From assembly GCF_039602135.1 (NCBI RefSeq), contig NZ_CP125942.1, positions 2,666,001 to 2,730,000 on the forward strand: DNA of 64,000 nucleotides, given 5' to 3'. How positions within the stretch are numbered: the stretch's first letter is position 1; each line of letters begins with the position of its first letter. The translations under genes and the position numbers were made by a program. The notes under the pieces were generated by a model that searched no databases, had not been told where the DNA came from, and saw only the letters and a list, made by a program, of their open reading frames with translations. This DNA comes from Glutamicibacter sp. B1. Its GTDB lineage: Bacteria > Actinomycetota > Actinomycetes > Actinomycetales > Micrococcaceae. Shown here one piece after another: positions 17,589 through 27,927 of this stretch.

Positions 17589-20554
17589 CGTCCAACTCCT
17601 GTCTGTGATGCTTCGACAAAATCGTGGCGGTCAATTGGGCTACGTCCTTCAGAGAGGGCGTCGATCTCACTGCCCAGTGAGCGTAGGACGTCTTGGACCA
17701 GACCCAGAACCACCAGATATACGCCGATATCAAACACCGTGGAGGTGACAAACTTCTGATCACCAAAGAACCAAAATTCCATGGCGTACATGGTGAAAAT
17801 TTCATCGCCAAGCAACAGCGGCACAATGCCAGCTAGGCCAGCGAGTGCAATGCCTCCACCGATTAGCATGCCCGGTGCAATGCGCATAGATTCTGAAAGT
17901 TCAATACGCCCACCTGCCAGATAACGAATGGTCAATGCCAGACCTGCGATCAGGCCTCCAGCAAAACCACCACCTGGGGTGTTGTGCCCGGCGAGCAACG
18001 TATACACCGAGAGCACGAGGACCGAGTGGAACATCAAACGAGTGACGACTTCAAAAATGATGGAACGTCGTTCAGCCACCAGGGTGCTACCGGCCATCAA
18101 CCAATCTTGGTTGTCGCTGGAGGCAAAGCGTCGTGCAATACGCAGCGCCACTTCTTTGGATTCTTTGCCACCCATGGCTTCGGATCCCGAATCGATGCTG
18201 CCCGGAGCCACATCTTGAGCCCTTACTCGGCTGCCAAAGCTACGCCCGGCGAAGATCAGTGAGGCCACACCGGTGGCGGCAGCTGCCAGCACGGTGATTT
18301 CCCCGAAGGTATCCCACACACGCATATCTACCAAGGCCACGTTCACAATGTTCTTGCCATAGCCTTCGTAGTACGCCAGGTCAGGCCATGCCAGCGAAAT
18401 GCTGGATTCTTGACGGGCTGCCATCATAGCGATAGCAATGTAAATGACCATCACGGCCAGGGCGATCGCCATCAGGGCACGACCCCACTTGATGCGTTTG
18501 ATCCCACCCCATAAACGTTTGGGCAGTGCGCGCAGAGCCAGCACGAATGAAACCAACACGATGGTTTCTACCAGTAGCTGCGTGAGCGCCAAGTCTGGTG
18601 CCCCTTGCAACGCAAAAATTGCCACCATGCCGTAGCCGGTCACCGAAACCATGAGCACAGCCATGAAACGCTTTGGTGCGATGATGGCCACCACGGCTCC
18701 GGCAATGATGATGACGCCGATCAGGATCTGGGCCGGATGATCAGCAATAATCCAGTTTGATGGCCATGGAGTGGCAACGGTCAGGGCGATGCCCAGTGGG
18801 ATCACCAAGACCACACCAAGGATCACGCCGAGGTAGAAGGACAAGGAACCTCGCTGGGTACGACCGGTAATCCAAATCGCGACCATGTCCAACACGTTCA
18901 CCGACATACGGTAAATTTCTTCGGCCGAGATTGTCATGCGACGCAGTGGTGCGCCGGTATCGCTACGGCGGCGGATCCAGTAGAAGATCAAACCAAGGCT
19001 CACCGAAATTGCGCTAAGCCCCAGTGCAGGGTTCAGCCCTGCGAATGCCAGCAGGTGCATCTTCCCTGGACCGCCTTGTGCTGCGGACCAGTGAATCATC
19101 AGTGGTTCGACCAGCTGCGGGTAGAGGCCAAGGAATAGTGTCAGTGCTGAGAGCACCAGTAGTGGCGCCAAGAAGATCAGGGTCGGTGCCTTGCAGATCA
19201 GGGCCGGTACCGATTTCTTCTTCACGCCGAAAGCTCCGAAGAAGAAGCGCAGTGAGTAACCCATGGTCAAACCGGCGCCGAGCACGAGCCCGACAAGGGC
19301 AGCCCAGCCCCACGGAGTATCAAGATGAAGCGCTGATTCATACACCGCTTCTTTGGCTACGAAACCAAAGAGCAGTGGGACACCTGCCATGGAGGCAGCT
19401 GCGATACCGGCGGTGACGGTGAGGATCGGCATTGCTCGACGTAGTCCGCTGAGCTTTCGGATATCACGCGTACCGGTGTTGTGGTCAATGATGCCCACGC
19501 TGAGGAACAGGGTCGCTTTAAACAGACCGTGTGCCAGAGTCATGGCCAACGCGGCAAATGCGGCTTCGGGTGTGCCAAAGCCAAAGATCGCAATGATGAA
19601 GCCGAGCTGAGACACGGTTCCAAAAGCCAAAATCAGCTTGAGGTCATACTGCTTTAGCGCACGGAAGCCACCAATGATCATGGTCAGAATACCGATACCC
19701 ACGGTCATTGGAGCCCACAAGTTGGTGTCCGCAAAGCCGGGAGCCATTCGGGCAATCAGGTAGACGCCGGCCTTCACCATCGCTGCGGCGTGCAGGTACG
19801 CGGACACTGGTGTCGGAGCGGCCATCGCGCCGGGAAGCCAGAAGTGGAAAGGCACCAAGGCCGACTTCGAAATCGCGCCCACGATAATCAAGGCAACAGC
19901 TACATCGGTGTAGGTTCCCAAGGAAACCAGCTGGTCCGCGGAGGCCATGATTTCAGAGAGCTGGTAGCTGCCTGCCGTCGCACCGATCATCAAGATCCCA
20001 GCGAGCATGACCAAACCACCTAGGGTGGTGATGATCAGTGCGTTCATGGCCGAACGTCGAGCGGTGATCAGCGCCTGATTGAAGCCAATCAGCAAGTAGG
20101 AAAGCACACTGGTGATTTCCCAGAAGATGAACATGATGATGACGTCATCGGCGGTGACCAGTCCGGTCATGGCACCGGCGAAGGCCACCATTTTGGCGGC
20201 GAAGCCACCGATTTGCGGGTCATCATTCTTGAAGTAGCGGGCGCAATAGAACAGCACTAGGGCGCCGACACCGAGAATCAGCAGCAAGATCGTTGCCGCG
20301 AGTGAGTCCATGCGGAAGTTCAACCCGATATTCAGACCGGGGATCCATTGAATGCTGATGGACGGTGGCGCGTTGGGTGCACCGTTAGCCAAGGAATTAT
20401 CGGCGGCAAGGACTGTGGGAAGCTGAGTCAGCAACCAGATGAATCCCACTGCAGGGACGACCGCCACCACATAAAAGGCATTTCGTTTAAGCACCCGGAA
20501 TAAGATTGGGCACAAAAAAGCGGTCACGAACAGCGCAGTGAGAATTACTAGCAC
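17585..20554 (-). CDS. mrpA: Na+(K+)/H+ antiporter subunits A and B (fused)
   Basis: A 989-residue protein. The N-terminal 500 residues are NuoL-like (FWEITSVLSYLLIGFN, KSALVPFHFWLPGAMAAPTPVSAYLHAAAMVKAG). A NuoJ-like region with TLTQLLVETIVLVSFVLALR follows, then an MrpB domain near the end (LLAGHNTPGGGFAGGLIAGLALTIRYLAGG). Fused MrpAB proteins are usual in actinobacteria. I chose GTG 20554, preceded by GAGGAG; an in-frame ATG at 20599 would add 15 hydrophilic residues that do not fit the family. It is first in the six-gene operon for Na+/H+ exchange, pH and salt tolerance. Confidence 0.93.
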   Translation of the reverse strand: MLVILTALFVTAFLCPILFRVLKRNAFYVVAVVPAVGFIWLLTQLPTVLAADNSLANGAPNAPPSISIQWIPGLNIGLNFRMDSLAATILLLILGVGALVLFYCARYFKNDDPQIGGFAAKMVAFAGAMTGLVTADDVIIMFIFWEITSVLSYLLIGFNQALITARRSAMNALIITTLGGLVMLAGILMIGATAGSYQLSEIMASADQLVSLGTYTDVAVALIIVGAISKSALVPFHFWLPGAMAAPTPVSAYLHAAAMVKAGVYLIARMAPGFADTNLWAPMTVGIGILTMIIGGFRALKQYDLKLILAFGTVSQLGFIIAIFGFGTPEAAFAALAMTLAHGLFKATLFLSVGIIDHNTGTRDIRKLSGLRRAMPILTVTAGIAAASMAGVPLLFGFVAKEAVYESALHLDTPWGWAALVGLVLGAGLTMGYSLRFFFGAFGVKKKSVPALICKAPTLIFLAPLLVLSALTLFLGLYPQLVEPLMIHWSAAQGGPGKMHLLAFAGLNPALGLSAISVSLGLIFYWIRRRSDTGAPLRRMTISAEEIYRMSVNVLDMVAIWITGRTQRGSLSFYLGVILGVVLVIPLGIALTVATPWPSNWIIADHPAQILIGVIIIAGAVVAIIAPKRFMAVLMVSVTGYGMVAIFALQGAPDLALTQLLVETIVLVSFVLALRALPKRLWGGIKRIKWGRALMAIALAVMVIYIAIAMMAARQESSISLAWPDLAYYEGYGKNIVNVALVDMRVWDTFGEITVLAAAATGVASLIFAGRSFGSRVRAQDVAPGSIDSGSEAMGGKESKEVALRIARRFASSDNQDWLMAGSTLVAERRSIIFEVVTRLMFHSVLVLSVYTLLAGHNTPGGGFAGGLIAGLALTIRYLAGGRIELSESMRIAPGMLIGGGIALAGLAGIVPLLLGDEIFTMYAMEFWFFGDQKFVTSTVFDIGVYLVVLGLVQDVLRSLGSEIDALSEGRSPIDRHDFVEASQTGVGR

Positions 20555-20779
20555 GCGTCTCCTCTGTCGACTGGCGGTTGGGCAGAGTGCGATGACCACG
20601 AAAAATAGTCTGCACCTGCAATTTTATCAGCCAGAGGGGTATCGATTCCGTGGAATGTGTCGTTAGAGGAATATTTTCTATCGTTTCCGCGATCAGCTGA
20701 TTTTGCACTGTTACACAGGAATGTCTAAATTCCGTGGGAGTTTCACTAACCGTTCTCTTGCAACAGGTACTATGCGACC

Positions 20780-22102
20780 ATGTCAATCAATCAGCCGATG
20801 TCACCGCCGGTCAGCGATAAGTGGCTCAACAAGTACACCTGGGCCTGGGCAAGCTGGGACTGGGGTCAGGCGGCCATTAACGCCGTCATGATCACCTTCG
20901 TCTTCACCGTCTATCTCACCAGCGATCTCTTTGGCGATAAGGACCACGCCTCATTGGTGCTCTCTCAGGCACTGACCGTAGGTGGCCTAGCGATCGCCGT
21001 ATTAGTGCCGGTGACCGGATTACGGGCTGATGCCGCAGGGCGACGGAAAATATGGATTGTCGTCAATACGCTCATCCTTGTTGCCGTGTGCGCGGCCTGT
21101 TTCTTCGTTTACCCAAGCGAACAGTACCTATGGTTCGGCGCCATTCTCATCGCCTTGATGTCAGTGGTCAGTGAATTCGCTGGCGTGAACTACAACGCCG
21201 TGCTCAATCAGATCTCCACCAAAGCCACCGTCGGAAAGGTTTCTGGCTTTGGATGGGGCATGGGATATGTTGGCGGAATCCTTGCCCTGGCACTGGTGCT
21301 CTTCGGCTTTGTTGAGCCGATCGTTCAGTGGCCCGGTGCGTCCACCGAAAATTCCCTGAACCTACGATTGATTGCACTTTTCTCGGCCGCCTGGTGCTTG
21401 GTCTTTGCCCTGCCACTGTTTTTCATCATCCCTGAATCAGCTGCATCCAGCGCGGTGAAGATCCCACTTAAAGATTCATACAAGGTACTGTTCACCACCA
21501 TCAAGAACCTGTGGCGCAGCGACCGAAATCTGCTGTTCTTCCTCTGCTCATCAGCGGTGTTCCGCGATGGCTTGGCAGCCATCTTCACTTTCGGCGGCGT
21601 CATCGCAGCCGGAACCTTTGGCTTCGCAGCCTCTGATGTCATTATTTTTGCGATCGTCGGCAACCTGGTGGCTGCCCTCGGAGCAGTTCTCGGTGGACGA
21701 CTCGATGACATATTGGGCCCAAAGATGGTCATCTGCGGTTCACTGATCGGTCTCTTGGTAGCCGGCACTGGCGTCTTCTTCTCCCCCGGAGCCAGCGGGT
21801 TCTGGATCTTCGGATTGCTCCTGTGCCTCTTCGTAGGGCCAGCCCAGGCAGCATCGCGCTCGTATCTGGCACGCTTGATCCCTGAAGGTCGAGAGGGTGA
21901 GCTCTTTGGACTTTATGCCACCACGGGCCGAGCCGTCTCATTCCTGGCTCCCGGACTATTCGGCCTGGCCATTGCCTTGGCTACCCCGCTGGTCGCTACC
22001 GGCAGTGCTCAACGTTATGGCATCTTGGGCATTCTCGTCGTCCTAGCGCTTGGCCTACTACTATTGCTGCCTATTCGATCACCACGAGAATCTAACGCTT
22101 AG
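20780..22102 (+). CDS. MFS transporter (UMF1/Atg22-like)
   Basis: A 440-residue carrier with about twelve helices. The N-terminus (KWLNKYTWAWASWDWGQAAINAVMITFVFTVYL) and the later NYNAVLNQIS and SRSYLARLIPEGREGELFGLYATTGR stretches are typical of the UMF1 family. Substrate unknown; members have been linked to export of small solutes. It is a single gene divergent from the Mrp operon and ended by a strong hairpin. Confidence 0.87.
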   Translation: MSINQPMSPPVSDKWLNKYTWAWASWDWGQAAINAVMITFVFTVYLTSDLFGDKDHASLVLSQALTVGGLAIAVLVPVTGLRADAAGRRKIWIVVNTLILVAVCAACFFVYPSEQYLWFGAILIALMSVVSEFAGVNYNAVLNQISTKATVGKVSGFGWGMGYVGGILALALVLFGFVEPIVQWPGASTENSLNLRLIALFSAAWCLVFALPLFFIIPESAASSAVKIPLKDSYKVLFTTIKNLWRSDRNLLFFLCSSAVFRDGLAAIFTFGGVIAAGTFGFAASDVIIFAIVGNLVAALGAVLGGRLDDILGPKMVICGSLIGLLVAGTGVFFSPGASGFWIFGLLLCLFVGPAQAASRSYLARLIPEGREGELFGLYATTGRAVSFLAPGLFGLAIALATPLVATGSAQRYGILGILVVLALGLLLLLPIRSPRESNA

Positions 22103-22130
22103 GCTGCTGTTCGGATTGTGCAGTTATGCA

Positions 22131-22162
22131 GAATGGATCGGCCCCTGCGGGCCGATCCATTC
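22131..22162. terminator. intrinsic terminator between the MFS gene and dcd
   Basis: A perfect 14-bp stem (22131-22144 with 22149-22162) with a 4-base loop separates the convergent genes and can serve both strands. Confidence 0.8.
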
Positions 22163-22168
22163 TCGCGT

Positions 22169-22750
22169 TTAGTTCGCGATAGTTGTTCGATGGAAGTTCA
22201 GGTGACTGCGTGATGCTGTCGGCCCTCGCTGTCCTTGGTAGCGATTACCATAGGGTCCGGAACCGTAGGGGTGTTCGGTGGCCGAGGTGAGCTTGAAGAA
22301 GCACAGTTGGCCAATCTTCGATCCTGGCCATAGCTTGATGGGCAAGGTCGCCATATTGGAAAGTTCCAAGGTCACGTGACCCGAGAATCCGGGATCGATG
22401 AACCCGGCGGTGGAGTGGGTGAGCAGTCCGAGGCGGCCCAATGAGCTCTTACCTTCCAGACGTGCAGCTACGGAGTGTCCCAGGGTCACGACTTCATAGG
22501 TGGAGCCCAAGACAAATTCTCCGGGGTGGAGAATAAACGGTTCATCCGGGTCTACCTCGACCAGACGGGTTAGCTCATCTTGCTCCACCGATGGATCGAT
22601 ATGCGCATATTTGTGGTTGTCGAACAACCGGAAGAACCGGTCAATACGAACGTCCACGGATGCGGGCTGGACCATATTCGGGTCATAGGGCTCAAGCCCA
22701 ATCTCACCGGACGCTATTTCTCGACGAATGTCACCATCTGAATACAACAC
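22169..22750 (-). CDS. dcd: dCTP deaminase
   Basis: A cytoplasmic enzyme of 193 residues that deaminates dCTP to dUTP in thymidylate supply. Motifs: [27 protein letters not shown] and [18 protein letters not shown], which hold the nucleotide-binding and catalytic residues. In actinobacteria some homologues are bifunctional dCTP deaminase/dUTPases; sequence alone does not settle it here. Start GTG 22750. Single-gene unit. Confidence 0.95.
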   Translation of the reverse strand: MLYSDGDIRREIASGEIGLEPYDPNMVQPASVDVRIDRFFRLFDNHKYAHIDPSVEQDELTRLVEVDPDEPFILHPGEFVLGSTYEVVTLGHSVAARLEGKSSLGRLGLLTHSTAGFIDPGFSGHVTLELSNMATLPIKLWPGSKIGQLCFFKLTSATEHPYGSGPYGNRYQGQRGPTASRSHLNFHRTTIAN

Positions 22751-22965
22751 GCCTTCAAATTTATCGTGAGAATGCCCAATCGTTGAACTCTTCGAGCAAA
22801 TATGTAGGTTTTCTTATCAACGGGCCGATCGCTGATTAGCGAAAAGTCATGTTTTGTTCACTGAGGCAGTGACGGATTTCCCATTACTTCCCCAGAAATT
22901 CCAGCTATCGTTAACGTGGGGTTAGTGCCCCATCATCACTTCACGACACGAGGGTTAATAACATC

Positions 22966-23835
22966 ATGCGTCTAGCCTCCGCGCTGACCGGCACCGTACT
23001 TGCTTCGGCCCTGTTGCTCTCTGCTGCTCCGGCATCTTTGGCTGCTCCTGCCGAAGACTTACCTGCCGTTGAAAGCGCTCAGCTTTCCGACGCTTCAAGC
23101 ATGCTGGCCCTTATTAACCCAACCACCAAGCTCTCGCCTGAAGATTACACCCCAACAAAATTAGTCAGTGTTGGCGGTACCGGACTGACTTTGCGCGCAG
23201 AAGCTGCACAAGCAGTCGAAGACCTGATCGCTGATGCTCGCGCCGCTGGGCATTCCATTAAGTTGCTCAGTGCGTACCGTTCCTATGAACGACAGGCAGC
23301 ACTTTTTAATCAGTACCAGTCCAAGTACGGAACAGCCTACGCGGAACGTATTTCCGCCCGCCCAGGTACCAGCGAACACCAACTGGGACTAGCGGCAGAC
23401 TTGGGATACACCAACAGTAGGGCCGAGTTGAAGGAAGAGTTCGGCCAAACGCCTGCCGGTATTTGGATTGCGAAACACGCCAGTGACTACGGGCTGATCA
23501 TCCGTTACCCACAGGGTAAGGAAGAGATCACCGGTTACAAATATGAGCCATGGCATGTGCGCTACATTGGCAAAGAACATGCCAAGGCCTTAGCCGAATC
23601 TGGTGCGGAAACCTACGAAGAGTATTTCCAGATGCTCAGCAAGTCACTCGAAGAACCTAAAGCCGAAGCATCCACTGTAGCCAAGGAAGAGGAATCTGAT
23701 TCTTCGGATAAGTCGGAGAAAGAGTCAGCAAAGGATTCCGAAGAAGTCGGGCACGGCGTAGTGAAGGAAGACGACCTTCTGGTTCTACGATTCCTGCCAC
23801 CCTACCGTGACTGGGGTTTCGGCTTCACCGAATAA
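22966..23835 (+). CDS. secreted D-alanyl-D-alanine carboxypeptidase (VanY/M15B)
   Basis: A 289-residue exported peptidase trimming peptidoglycan stem peptides. A signal peptide covers about residues 1-27 (cleavage probably after SLAA). The zinc-dependent M15B domain shows SAYRSYERQ, GTSEHQLGLAADLG and EPWHVRYIG, carrying the expected zinc histidines and acidic residue. From about residue 225 a Ser/Glu/Lys-rich acidic stretch leads to a short hydrophobic-aromatic end; it may reach through the wall. Start ATG 22966. Ends close to a convergent small membrane gene. Confidence 0.92.
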   Translation: MRLASALTGTVLASALLLSAAPASLAAPAEDLPAVESAQLSDASSMLALINPTTKLSPEDYTPTKLVSVGGTGLTLRAEAAQAVEDLIADARAAGHSIKLLSAYRSYERQAALFNQYQSKYGTAYAERISARPGTSEHQLGLAADLGYTNSRAELKEEFGQTPAGIWIAKHASDYGLIIRYPQGKEEITGYKYEPWHVRYIGKEHAKALAESGAETYEEYFQMLSKSLEEPKAEASTVAKEEESDSSDKSEKESAKDSEEVGHGVVKEDDLLVLRFLPPYRDWGFGFTE

Positions 23836-23845
23836 AGTGCTTCGC

Positions 23846-24202
23846 CTAGAAAAAGGCGGCAATGCATAAGAACACCGCGGTTGGAATCAACGACGCCACC
23901 AGCGCAATGAACCAGTGCCAAAACTTACCGCTGGCTTTCTGGCAGGACCCGGCGCGTTTCCTTCGATAAACAAGGTTCACGTTGGAGAGCACCCAAATAA
24001 TCGTGCCGATGGCTAAAGGTGGGCCCAGCACAACTTGAACCGGCAAAATTGAGTGTGTCTCATACAGATCACGTACTGTTCTACCCCATGTGGTCATCGG
24101 GTCCCGGAGCACCATCAGGCTAAGCATCCAGTAGTAAATAATTCCAGGGATGCCAAGCAGCACATTCACGACCAGCAGTCGTCTCACAGCTCTACCCTTC
24201 AT
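23846..24202 (-). CDS. small membrane protein of unknown function
   Basis: A 118-residue protein with three predicted helices (about residues 8-30, 53-75 and 95-118) and basic residues between helices two and three (YRRKRAG). I do not recognise a family. Start ATG 24202. It lies alone between vanY and the fumarase gene, reading in the fumarase direction. Confidence 0.6.
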   Translation of the reverse strand: MKGRAVRRLLVVNVLLGIPGIIYYWMLSLMVLRDPMTTWGRTVRDLYETHSILPVQVVLGPPLAIGTIIWVLSNVNLVYRRKRAGSCQKASGKFWHWFIALVASLIPTAVFLCIAAFF

Positions 24203-24311
24203 CCCATTGATGCTTCCAGCGCGTTCGAAGCAACCTAAATTCTACCGAACCCATAGAAGAGAATGCCTCTGCTATCCCCTATTTAGCCCTGTGCATCGGC
24301 TAAGAATCGCC

Positions 24312-24350
24312 AAAGGGCTGCCAGCAGTATAAAAACTACTGACAGCCCTG
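24312..24350 (-). terminator. probable terminator of the fumarase gene
   Basis: An interrupted stem (AGGGCTG with CAGCCCT, plus CAGTA/TACTG inside) lies 14-52 nt beyond the fumarase stop. The loop is A/T-rich, and the T-tract on the minus strand is short. Confidence 0.55.
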
Positions 24351-24363
24351 AGAGCAACGAAAA

Positions 24364-26070
24364 TTACTTCGCGCGAACCGGAATGCCGGTAAAGGTTGGC
24401 TTCAGAGTTTCAGCGAAGAAGTCCTCACCCTTGTCATCAACCACGATGAAGGCTGGGAAGTCCTCAACCTCAATCTTCCAGATTGCTTCCATGCCCAATT
24501 CCTCATACTCGAGGATTTCGACCTTCTTAATGCAATCCTGAGCCAGTCGTGCTGCTGGGCCGCCGATGGAACCTAGGTAGAAACCACCATGGGTGTTACA
24601 TGCATCGGTGACCTGCTTGGAACGGTTGCCCTTGGCCAGCATGACCATCGAACCGCCAGCCGCCTGGAACTGATCTACATATGAATCCATGCGACCTGCA
24701 GTGGTTGGACCGAAGGATCCCGAAGGCATTCCTTCCGGAGTCTTTGCAGGACCTGCATAGTAGACCGGGTGGTCCTTGAGGTACTGTGGCATCTCTTCGC
24801 CAGCGTCCAGACGTTCCTTGATCTTCGCGTGCGCGATATCGCGGGCCACCACCAGCGGACCGGTCAGCGACAGACGCGTCTTGACTGGGAACTTGGTCAG
24901 TTCAGCCAGGATCTCGTCCATTGGCTTATTCAGATCGATCTTCACCACGGAGCTGCCACCGGTACCGGTGACGCCATCGGTTTCATCGCCGTGAGCAGCA
25001 ATGGCTGGGTGGTTTTCATCTGGCATGAAACGTGCTGGATCAGTTTCCAGCTGCTCCACGAACAGGCCCTCTTCGGTGATCTTGGCCAGCATCTGGCGGT
25101 CAGCCGAGCAAGACACTGCGATGGCCACTGGCATCGAAGCACCGTGGCGAGGCAAACGAACCACGCGAACGTCGTGGCAGAAGTACTTGCCACCAAACTG
25201 TGCACCAATGCCGAAGTGGCGGGTCAGTTCCAGAACCTTTTCTTCCAGCTCGGTATCGCGGAAGCCACGGCCGGTCATCGCGCCTTCGGTAGGTAGCGAG
25301 TCCAGGTACTTGGCCGAACCATACTTGGCGGTCTTCAGCGCCATTTCGGCACTGGTACCACCGATAACGATGGACAGGTGGTACGGAGGGCAAGCAGCGG
25401 TGCCCAAGGAACGCAGCTTCTCGTCGAGGAACTTCAACATGGCATTCTCGTTGAGAATAGCCTTGGTTTCCTGGTACAGGAAGGACTTGTTGGCCGAGCC
25501 ACCGCCCTTAGCCATGAACAAGAACTTGTAGCTGGTATCAGCACCGTCCTTGGTGTTGGCGTACAGATCGATCTGTGCTGGGAGGTTGTTGCCGGTGGCC
25601 TTCTCTTCCCAGGTGGTGATTGGCGCCAGCTGCGAGTAACGCAGGTTCAGCTTGGTGTAGGCGTTGTAGATACCGCGCGATAGCGAAATCTCATCCTGCT
25701 CTTCGGACAGCACGCGCTGTCCGCGCTTACCCATCACAATTGCGGTACCGGTGTCCTGGCACATCGGCAGGATGCCACCAGCGGCAATGTTGGCGTTCTT
25801 CAGTAGGTCAAGTGCCACGAACTTATCGTTCGGGCTGGCTTCCTCATCGTCGAGGATGTTGCGTAGCTGCTGCAGGTGGGCCGGACGCAGATAGTGCGAA
25901 ATGTCGTGCAGTGCGGTTTCGGCCAGCTGCTCCAATGCCTCTGGCGCGACCTTCAGGAAGTTTTTCCCATCCGGACCGGCGACGACCTCGACGCCTTCGG
26001 AGGAAATTTTGCGGTACGGGGTAGTATCTTCGCCAATTGGCAGAAGATCCTCATAACGGAATTCAGGCAT
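24364..26070 (-). CDS. fumA: fumarate hydratase, class I (iron-sulfur)
   Basis: A TCA-cycle enzyme that interconverts fumarate and malate using a [4Fe-4S] cluster. The 568-residue protein has the N-terminal alpha domain with PMCQDTGTA (cluster Cys104), [41 protein letters not shown], and the C-terminal beta domain with [15 protein letters not shown] and GGPAA. I set the start at ATG 26070 ([10 protein letters not shown]), which has AAGGA upstream. The same frame stays open to 26634, but that part is antisense to sseB and does not resemble fumarases. Actinobacteria more often use class II FumC, so oxygen sensitivity could matter here. Confidence 0.94.
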   Translation of the reverse strand: MPEFRYEDLLPIGEDTTPYRKISSEGVEVVAGPDGKNFLKVAPEALEQLAETALHDISHYLRPAHLQQLRNILDDEEASPNDKFVALDLLKNANIAAGGILPMCQDTGTAIVMGKRGQRVLSEEQDEISLSRGIYNAYTKLNLRYSQLAPITTWEEKATGNNLPAQIDLYANTKDGADTSYKFLFMAKGGGSANKSFLYQETKAILNENAMLKFLDEKLRSLGTAACPPYHLSIVIGGTSAEMALKTAKYGSAKYLDSLPTEGAMTGRGFRDTELEEKVLELTRHFGIGAQFGGKYFCHDVRVVRLPRHGASMPVAIAVSCSADRQMLAKITEEGLFVEQLETDPARFMPDENHPAIAAHGDETDGVTGTGGSSVVKIDLNKPMDEILAELTKFPVKTRLSLTGPLVVARDIAHAKIKERLDAGEEMPQYLKDHPVYYAGPAKTPEGMPSGSFGPTTAGRMDSYVDQFQAAGGSMVMLAKGNRSKQVTDACNTHGGFYLGSIGGPAARLAQDCIKKVEILEYEELGMEAIWKIEVEDFPAFIVVDDKGEDFFAETLKPTFTGIPVRAK

Positions 26071-26181
26071 GCTCAGTCCTTGATTCAATCGTGGGTGCTC
26101 ATCTCTCATTTTAGGCCTTGACCCCGAATTTCCCGCATTCGCCGTTTGCACCTGAGCCTTTATCGCGACATGCTGTAGTAC

Positions 26182-26673
26182 ATGAGCACCGAGAACACGC
26201 CTGCGCCACGCGATGGTCAAGATCCGGAACAAACTCCAGATGCGATCATCGAAACACCCATGGATCAGTACCGTGCCAAGCCAAAAACGCACTTCGAAAT
26301 GATGCTGCAGGCTGGGCTGAACAAACCAGAGCTCTCCGGCTCCGTGATTGGTGCCTTCATGAGCGCCGAGGTGTACTTCCTCTCCCGCGAAGAAGTCACC
26401 GGAGAGAATAAAAACGCTCAGCCGATGATGCTGACCAATCCCACCGGTGAAGCCGTGGTGGCACTGTTCACCACTCTTGAACGCATTCCATCGAGTTATA
26501 TCGATCAGGCCCCGTATGGGGTTAAGGTGCAGGGTGCCACTGTGGTGCGGGCACTGGAGAACACCGGATTTGTTGTGAATCCGGGCGATGAACTGAGCTT
26601 TGAGGTTCCAGCTGACGGCGTAGCCATCTTGCAACAGCAGATCCTAAATCAGCAATCTGAAGATCAATCGTAA
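26182..26673 (+). CDS. SseB family protein
   Basis: A 163-residue soluble protein with the SseB N-terminal domain layout: a helix ([22 protein letters not shown]), [11 protein letters not shown], then [24 protein letters not shown] and the C-terminal [18 protein letters not shown]. The biochemical role is not established. Its first 35 or so residues are polar and probably disordered. It is divergent from the fumarase gene and upstream of the glycine tRNA. Confidence 0.82.
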   Translation: MSTENTPAPRDGQDPEQTPDAIIETPMDQYRAKPKTHFEMMLQAGLNKPELSGSVIGAFMSAEVYFLSREEVTGENKNAQPMMLTNPTGEAVVALFTTLERIPSSYIDQAPYGVKVQGATVVRALENTGFVVNPGDELSFEVPADGVAILQQQILNQQSEDQS

Positions 26674-26769
26674 CTTTCGCCACGATTACTCGCGCCGTTT
26701 ACCGACGGGTCATATTCGTGGGATATGCTGTTTCTTGCCCGAGCCGTCAATAGGCCGCTCGGAGCACCT

Positions 26770-26840
26770 GCGGGCGTAGCTCAATGGTAGAGCGCTAGCT
26801 TCCCAAGCTCGATACGCGGGTTCGATTCCCGTCGCCCGCT
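26770..26840 (+). tRNA. tRNA-Gly (anticodon CCC)
   Basis: A full cloverleaf folds. The acceptor stem GCGGGCG pairs with CGCCCGC; the D arm is GCTC/GAGC; the anticodon loop is TTCCCAA; and the T arm has TTCGATT. Discriminator base T, CCA not encoded. The anticodon stem CTAGC/GCTCG contains one T-C mismatch at its second pair (positions 28-42). Confidence 0.95.
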
Positions 26841-26847
26841 CGCATTG

Positions 26848-26886
26848 ACGTCGGGGTACCACCAGGTGCCCCGACGTTTTCGTTTT
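26848..26886 (+). terminator. intrinsic terminator after tRNA-Gly
   Basis: A 13-bp stem (26848-26860 with 26865-26877, one G-T pair) is followed by TTTTCGTTTT. It ends the tRNA transcript before the next gene. Confidence 0.85.
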
Positions 26887-26910
26887 CTCAGGTCACTACG
26901 AAGGAGCACG

Positions 26911-27840
26911 ATGACAGGTGTCCTCGAAGGCTTCTCCATCATCTGGGTGGTCATTGCAGTTGGTTATCTGGTGGGACGTACCGGGGTGTTGGGCGAGCAA
27001 GGTCGCCATGTCCTGAGTCGAGTGACCTTCTTCGTCGCTTCGCCTGCCCTACTCTTTACGACCCTGGCAGAGTCAGATCCTGTTGCAGTATTGGGACCAC
27101 TGTTGTGGGTGGCTGCGATATCAGCGGCCCTGACCGCGGTGATCTACTACCTGGTCACCACTCGCTGGCTGAAGCGATCAGCTTCGGAACGAATCATCGC
27201 CGCGATGTCTGCTTCTACAGTGAACTCAGCGAATCTTGGCCTGCCCATCGCCCTCTACGTGCTCGGTGACGCTTCATTTGCAGCACCCATTATCTTGTTC
27301 CAGTTAGCGTTATATCAGCCGATCAATCTGGCAATGCTTGACGCTACTACCTCGCGCCACCGCACCACCCCACTGGCGTTGTTGCTAGCGACGGTGAAAA
27401 ATCCAATGATTATTGGCTCAATGCTCGGGCTTGTTGTGGCGTTGACCGGGTTCAAGTTGCCTTCCATTGTGCTTGAACCCATTGATCTGATTGCTGGGGC
27501 GTCCATTCCGTGCATGCTCATGGCCTTCGGTATCTCATTGGTTGGTTCCAAACCCTTGGAGAAGAAATCGGCACGACGCGCTGATGTGCTCATCGGTAGC
27601 GCAGCCAAACTCGTGATCCATCCGGCGCTAGCTTGGGTATTTGCTTATCTAGTGTTCGGACTACGTGGCGAAATGCTGGTGGCTTCGGTCATCATGGCTG
27701 GCCTGCCAACAGCCCAAAATATCTTCGTGACGGCCTCTCGTTATAACCATGGGGTCATCGTGGCCAAAGATACGGTGCTGATCACCACCATCTGCGCTAT
27801 ACCTCTCATGATGGTGCTGGCTCTCATCTTGGGAATTTAG
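26911..27840 (+). CDS. AEC (auxin efflux carrier) family transporter
   Basis: A 309-residue membrane protein with about ten helices arranged as two five-helix repeats. The conserved stretches NSANLGLPIALYVLGD and the C-terminal AGLPTAQNIFVTASRY are family hallmarks. Bacterial members carry organic acids or other anions. Start ATG 26911 follows AAGGAG; an in-frame codon at 26845 would lie inside the terminator hairpin of the tRNA. Confidence 0.88.
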   Translation: MTGVLEGFSIIWVVIAVGYLVGRTGVLGEQGRHVLSRVTFFVASPALLFTTLAESDPVAVLGPLLWVAAISAALTAVIYYLVTTRWLKRSASERIIAAMSASTVNSANLGLPIALYVLGDASFAAPIILFQLALYQPINLAMLDATTSRHRTTPLALLLATVKNPMIIGSMLGLVVALTGFKLPSIVLEPIDLIAGASIPCMLMAFGISLVGSKPLEKKSARRADVLIGSAAKLVIHPALAWVFAYLVFGLRGEMLVASVIMAGLPTAQNIFVTASRYNHGVIVAKDTVLITTICAIPLMMVLALILGI

Positions 27841-27927
27841 TGTAACTTTTGACCGTCGGAATAAGCGGGTGTCTCTAGACTGTTGCTAGGAGTAGAGCAC
27901 AATCAACCCCCTTTGAGTGAGGTCATC

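Noticed and set aside
17984..18262. Plus-strand frames opposite the mrpA gene (also 19024-19416 and 19790-20023)
   Set aside because: Codon bias of the high-GC antisense strand produces these; their compositions are rich in Arg/Pro/His and no start signals are present.
26071..26634. In-frame N-terminal extension of fumarase of about 188 residues
   Set aside because: It has no fumarase similarity, no fitting ribosome-binding site, and lies antisense to sseB. A good start (ATG 26070 with AAGGA) matches the known family N-terminus.
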